A stretch of 58,225 bases of DNA. Source: a virus. The translations under genes were made by a program, and so were the position numbers. The notes below the pieces were generated by a model, which ran no database searches, had not been told where the DNA came from, and saw only the letters and a program-made list of their open reading frames with translations. Position 1 is the stretch's first letter. Each line of letters starts with the position of its first letter. The stretch spans positions 1 to 58,225 of the IMG/VR virus record IMGVR_UViG_3300018481_000025; one strand, written 5' to 3'. Below are positions 57,379 through 58,225 of the stretch, piece after piece.

Positions 57379-57816
57379 CTAGAGGGCGAAGCACTCATTA
57401 CGCGGTTCACCTTCACAGAGCCCAACATGGACCCAGTGTGCACCTCCACCCGTCTCGTCGATCAGCTGATCAATTTCGAGATCGGCAAGGTGAGGCGTGA
57501 CGGCAATGCAGATGTCAGTCGGCGTGCCGTAGTCGGGAATGACGATATCGGCCGCCAACCCATACCGATGGGCGCTGTCAGCGACCCCGCCCACCTCCTC
57601 GTTTAGTGCTTCGCAGCGGTAGCCGGAGTTCACGATCACGGGGTAGCTGCCACACAGTACGCGGATTTCCTCCAACACATCACATAGGCGCTTGAGATTG
57701 GCCTCGATCTCGGGCGGCGGCGTGTTGTCGATGCCGCAGGCATTGGCGGTATCGGAGTGGCACATCTCGGCCAAGGTGAAATGCTCAGTGAGATACCCCT
57801 CGGGCAGCTCGCTCAT
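57379..57816 (-). CDS. Peptidase M15-type endolysin
   Basis: 145 aa from MSELPEGYLTEHFTLAEM. Matches the M15A pattern: EHFTLAEM..SDTA...GIDNTPP, then VNSGYRCEALNEEVGGVADSAH split at 62-83, zinc ligands H83 and D90 (SAHRYGLAAD), and a third ligand H130 (HWVHVG). It hydrolyses the peptide stem (D-Ala containing) of peptidoglycan for lysis or entry. No signal peptide, so release would need a holin. Confidence 0.88.
   Translation of the reverse strand: MSELPEGYLTEHFTLAEMCHSDTANACGIDNTPPPEIEANLKRLCDVLEEIRVLCGSYPVIVNSGYRCEALNEEVGGVADSAHRYGLAADIVIPDYGTPTDICIAVTPHLADLEIDQLIDETGGGAHWVHVGLCEGEPRNECFAL
57674..57685 (-). promoter_or_regulatory. ATGTGATGTGTT motif copy 5 (inside the endolysin gene)
   Basis: Exact 12-mer coding for part of RLCDVLEE; may be chance. 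Confidence 0.2.
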
Positions 57817-57982
57817 GGGCTTGCTCCTCTTTGATATGGTCAAGGGCACGCTGGGCTTCGTCGAGGACATACATGGCCTCGGCGAACATCTTGCCCTTCT
57901 GCTTCTCACGCGCAAAATTGACCGCCGCCTGAGCCATGCGGGCGTGTTTTTCGAGGGCGCGGATCAGAAGGCCGTAGTTCAT
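57785..57982 (-). CDS. Hypothetical helical protein, 65 aa
   Basis: Starts MNYGLLIRALEKHARMAQ. Helical throughout (EAMYVLDEAQRALDHIKEE) and probably forms a hairpin; ends RGVSH. Overlaps the endolysin start by 32 bases. No family recognised. Confidence 0.65.
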   Translation of the reverse strand: MNYGLLIRALEKHARMAQAAVNFAREKQKGKMFAEAMYVLDEAQRALDHIKEEQAHERAARGVSH

Positions 57983-57990
57983 GGCGGAAC

Positions 57991-58028
57991 GAAAAAATGG
58001 GCCGCCTTATATGAATATAAGGCGGCCC
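57991..58028 (-). terminator. Palindrome copy 15 with GC-extended stem; terminator of the DNA polymerase gene
   Basis: Core CCTTATATGAATATAAGG (58005-58022) is extended by GGGCCG/CGGCCC to a 14-bp stem (57999-58028). On the minus strand it is followed by ATTTTTTCG (T6 at 57992-57997). It lies about 75 bases after the polymerase stop; the 58029-58103 stretch shows no gene. Confidence 0.8.
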
Positions 58029-58103
58029 GAAACGACGGTTGCTGCGTTACAGGAGATGGGCAACCGCCCCCTCTACGTTGCTCGTACATAAGATAATTCT
58101 GGC

Positions 58104-58225
58104 TCACTTACAATCCCCGTAGCGCTGTCCGACACCGCTCTCGACGTCGAGCGGCAGGTCGGATGCCCATGATGGTGGGCGTCGCATCTCCAGCTCCACC
58201 CACATCTTGGCGTGTTCTATATTTG
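58104..58225 (-). CDS. DNA polymerase I-type (family A) C-terminus, partial
   Basis: Minus-strand frame entering from the right edge; last 40 residues NIEHAKMWVELEMRRPP then SWASDLPLDVESGVGQRYGD and stop. The end pattern (M..A..L..P..W...LPL.VE.GVG..WG..K) matches the extreme C-terminus of family A DNA polymerases of phages. The bulk is outside the window. It would be the replicative polymerase working with the prim-pol/helicase and SSB-like proteins downstream on this strand. Confidence 0.6.
   Translation of the reverse strand, partial: NIEHAKMWVELEMRRPPSWASDLPLDVESGVGQRYGDCK

Noticed and set aside
57674-57685. Fifth ATGTGATGTGTT copy as a promoter
   Set aside because: It lies within the endolysin coding sequence at conserved-looking residues, so a chance match is likely; kept only as a low-confidence entry.
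1-58225. tRNA genes, integrase, insertion sequences or attachment sites
   Set aside because: No cloverleaf with a GGTTCGAATCC-type arm, no tyrosine/serine recombinase or transposase motif was found by reading; a tRNA search program would be needed to be certain.
1-58225. Complete circular phage genome ending at the window edges
   Set aside because: The left edge cuts an unfinished minus-strand gene and the right edge cuts another; the two do not join as one reading frame with recognisable continuity, so the window is best read as part of a larger genome.

Overview
The window looks like a contiguous piece of a GC-rich tailed-phage genome, probably a podovirus-like phage of a GC-rich proteobacterium. 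An alphaproteobacterial host is a guess. The evidence is a complete packaging and head-tail gene set with no tape-measure, tail-tube or sheath gene, tail-nozzle-like proteins, large ejection-type internal virion proteins, and replication genes of phage type. Both ends cut through minus-strand genes: what appears to be the C-terminus of a family A DNA polymerase at the right, and an unknown gene at the left. The genome therefore continues beyond this window, and no RNA polymerase gene is visible here.

Layout. (a) 1-8147, minus strand: a tightly packed run of about 20 small genes, many joined by ATGA overlaps. It includes several Cys-rich putative zinc proteins, a PhoB/OmpR-type winged-helix protein and a small helix-turn-helix protein. 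It begins with a 291-aa gene followed by two tandem terminators and an AT-rich 480-bp non-coding region. (b) 8385-11326, plus strand: a NUMOD4/HNH endonuclease, a GIY-like protein, and small accessory genes including a candidate Acb2/Tad1-type anti-CBASS protein. (c) 11409-13348, minus strand: large and small terminase, facing away from the portal. (d) 13401-48577, plus strand: portal, scaffold, major capsid, a tandem family of fibre/collar genes sharing repeated modules, head-tail adaptor, tail nozzle, internal virion proteins, a giant 3526-aa polyvalent virion protein with a zincin motif, small conserved genes, and a beta-helix tailspike, closed by a strong intrinsic terminator. (e) 58225-48626, minus strand: replication and lysis. 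This holds the DNA polymerase end, an M15 peptidase endolysin, a DUF3309-like membrane peptide, a Tad2-like (DUF2829) anti-Thoeris candidate, a Cas4-like Fe-S nuclease, a VRR-NUC nuclease, a SNF2-type helicase, a single-strand-binding-like protein and a prim-pol/DUF927 helicase.

The most unusual sequence feature is a family of 15 copies of an 16-18 bp palindrome (core CCTTATA-N4-TATAAGG). The copies are spread over the whole window, mostly between genes. Some carry extra, copy-specific GC stem pairs and act as plausible terminators, some supply the Shine-Dalgarno of the next gene, and one lies inside the giant gene. A second dispersed motif (ATGTGATGTGTT, minus strand) and a short protein motif ([FY]xxGGxV) shared by four structural proteins also stand out. 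No tRNA, CRISPR array, integrase or insertion sequence was recognised.
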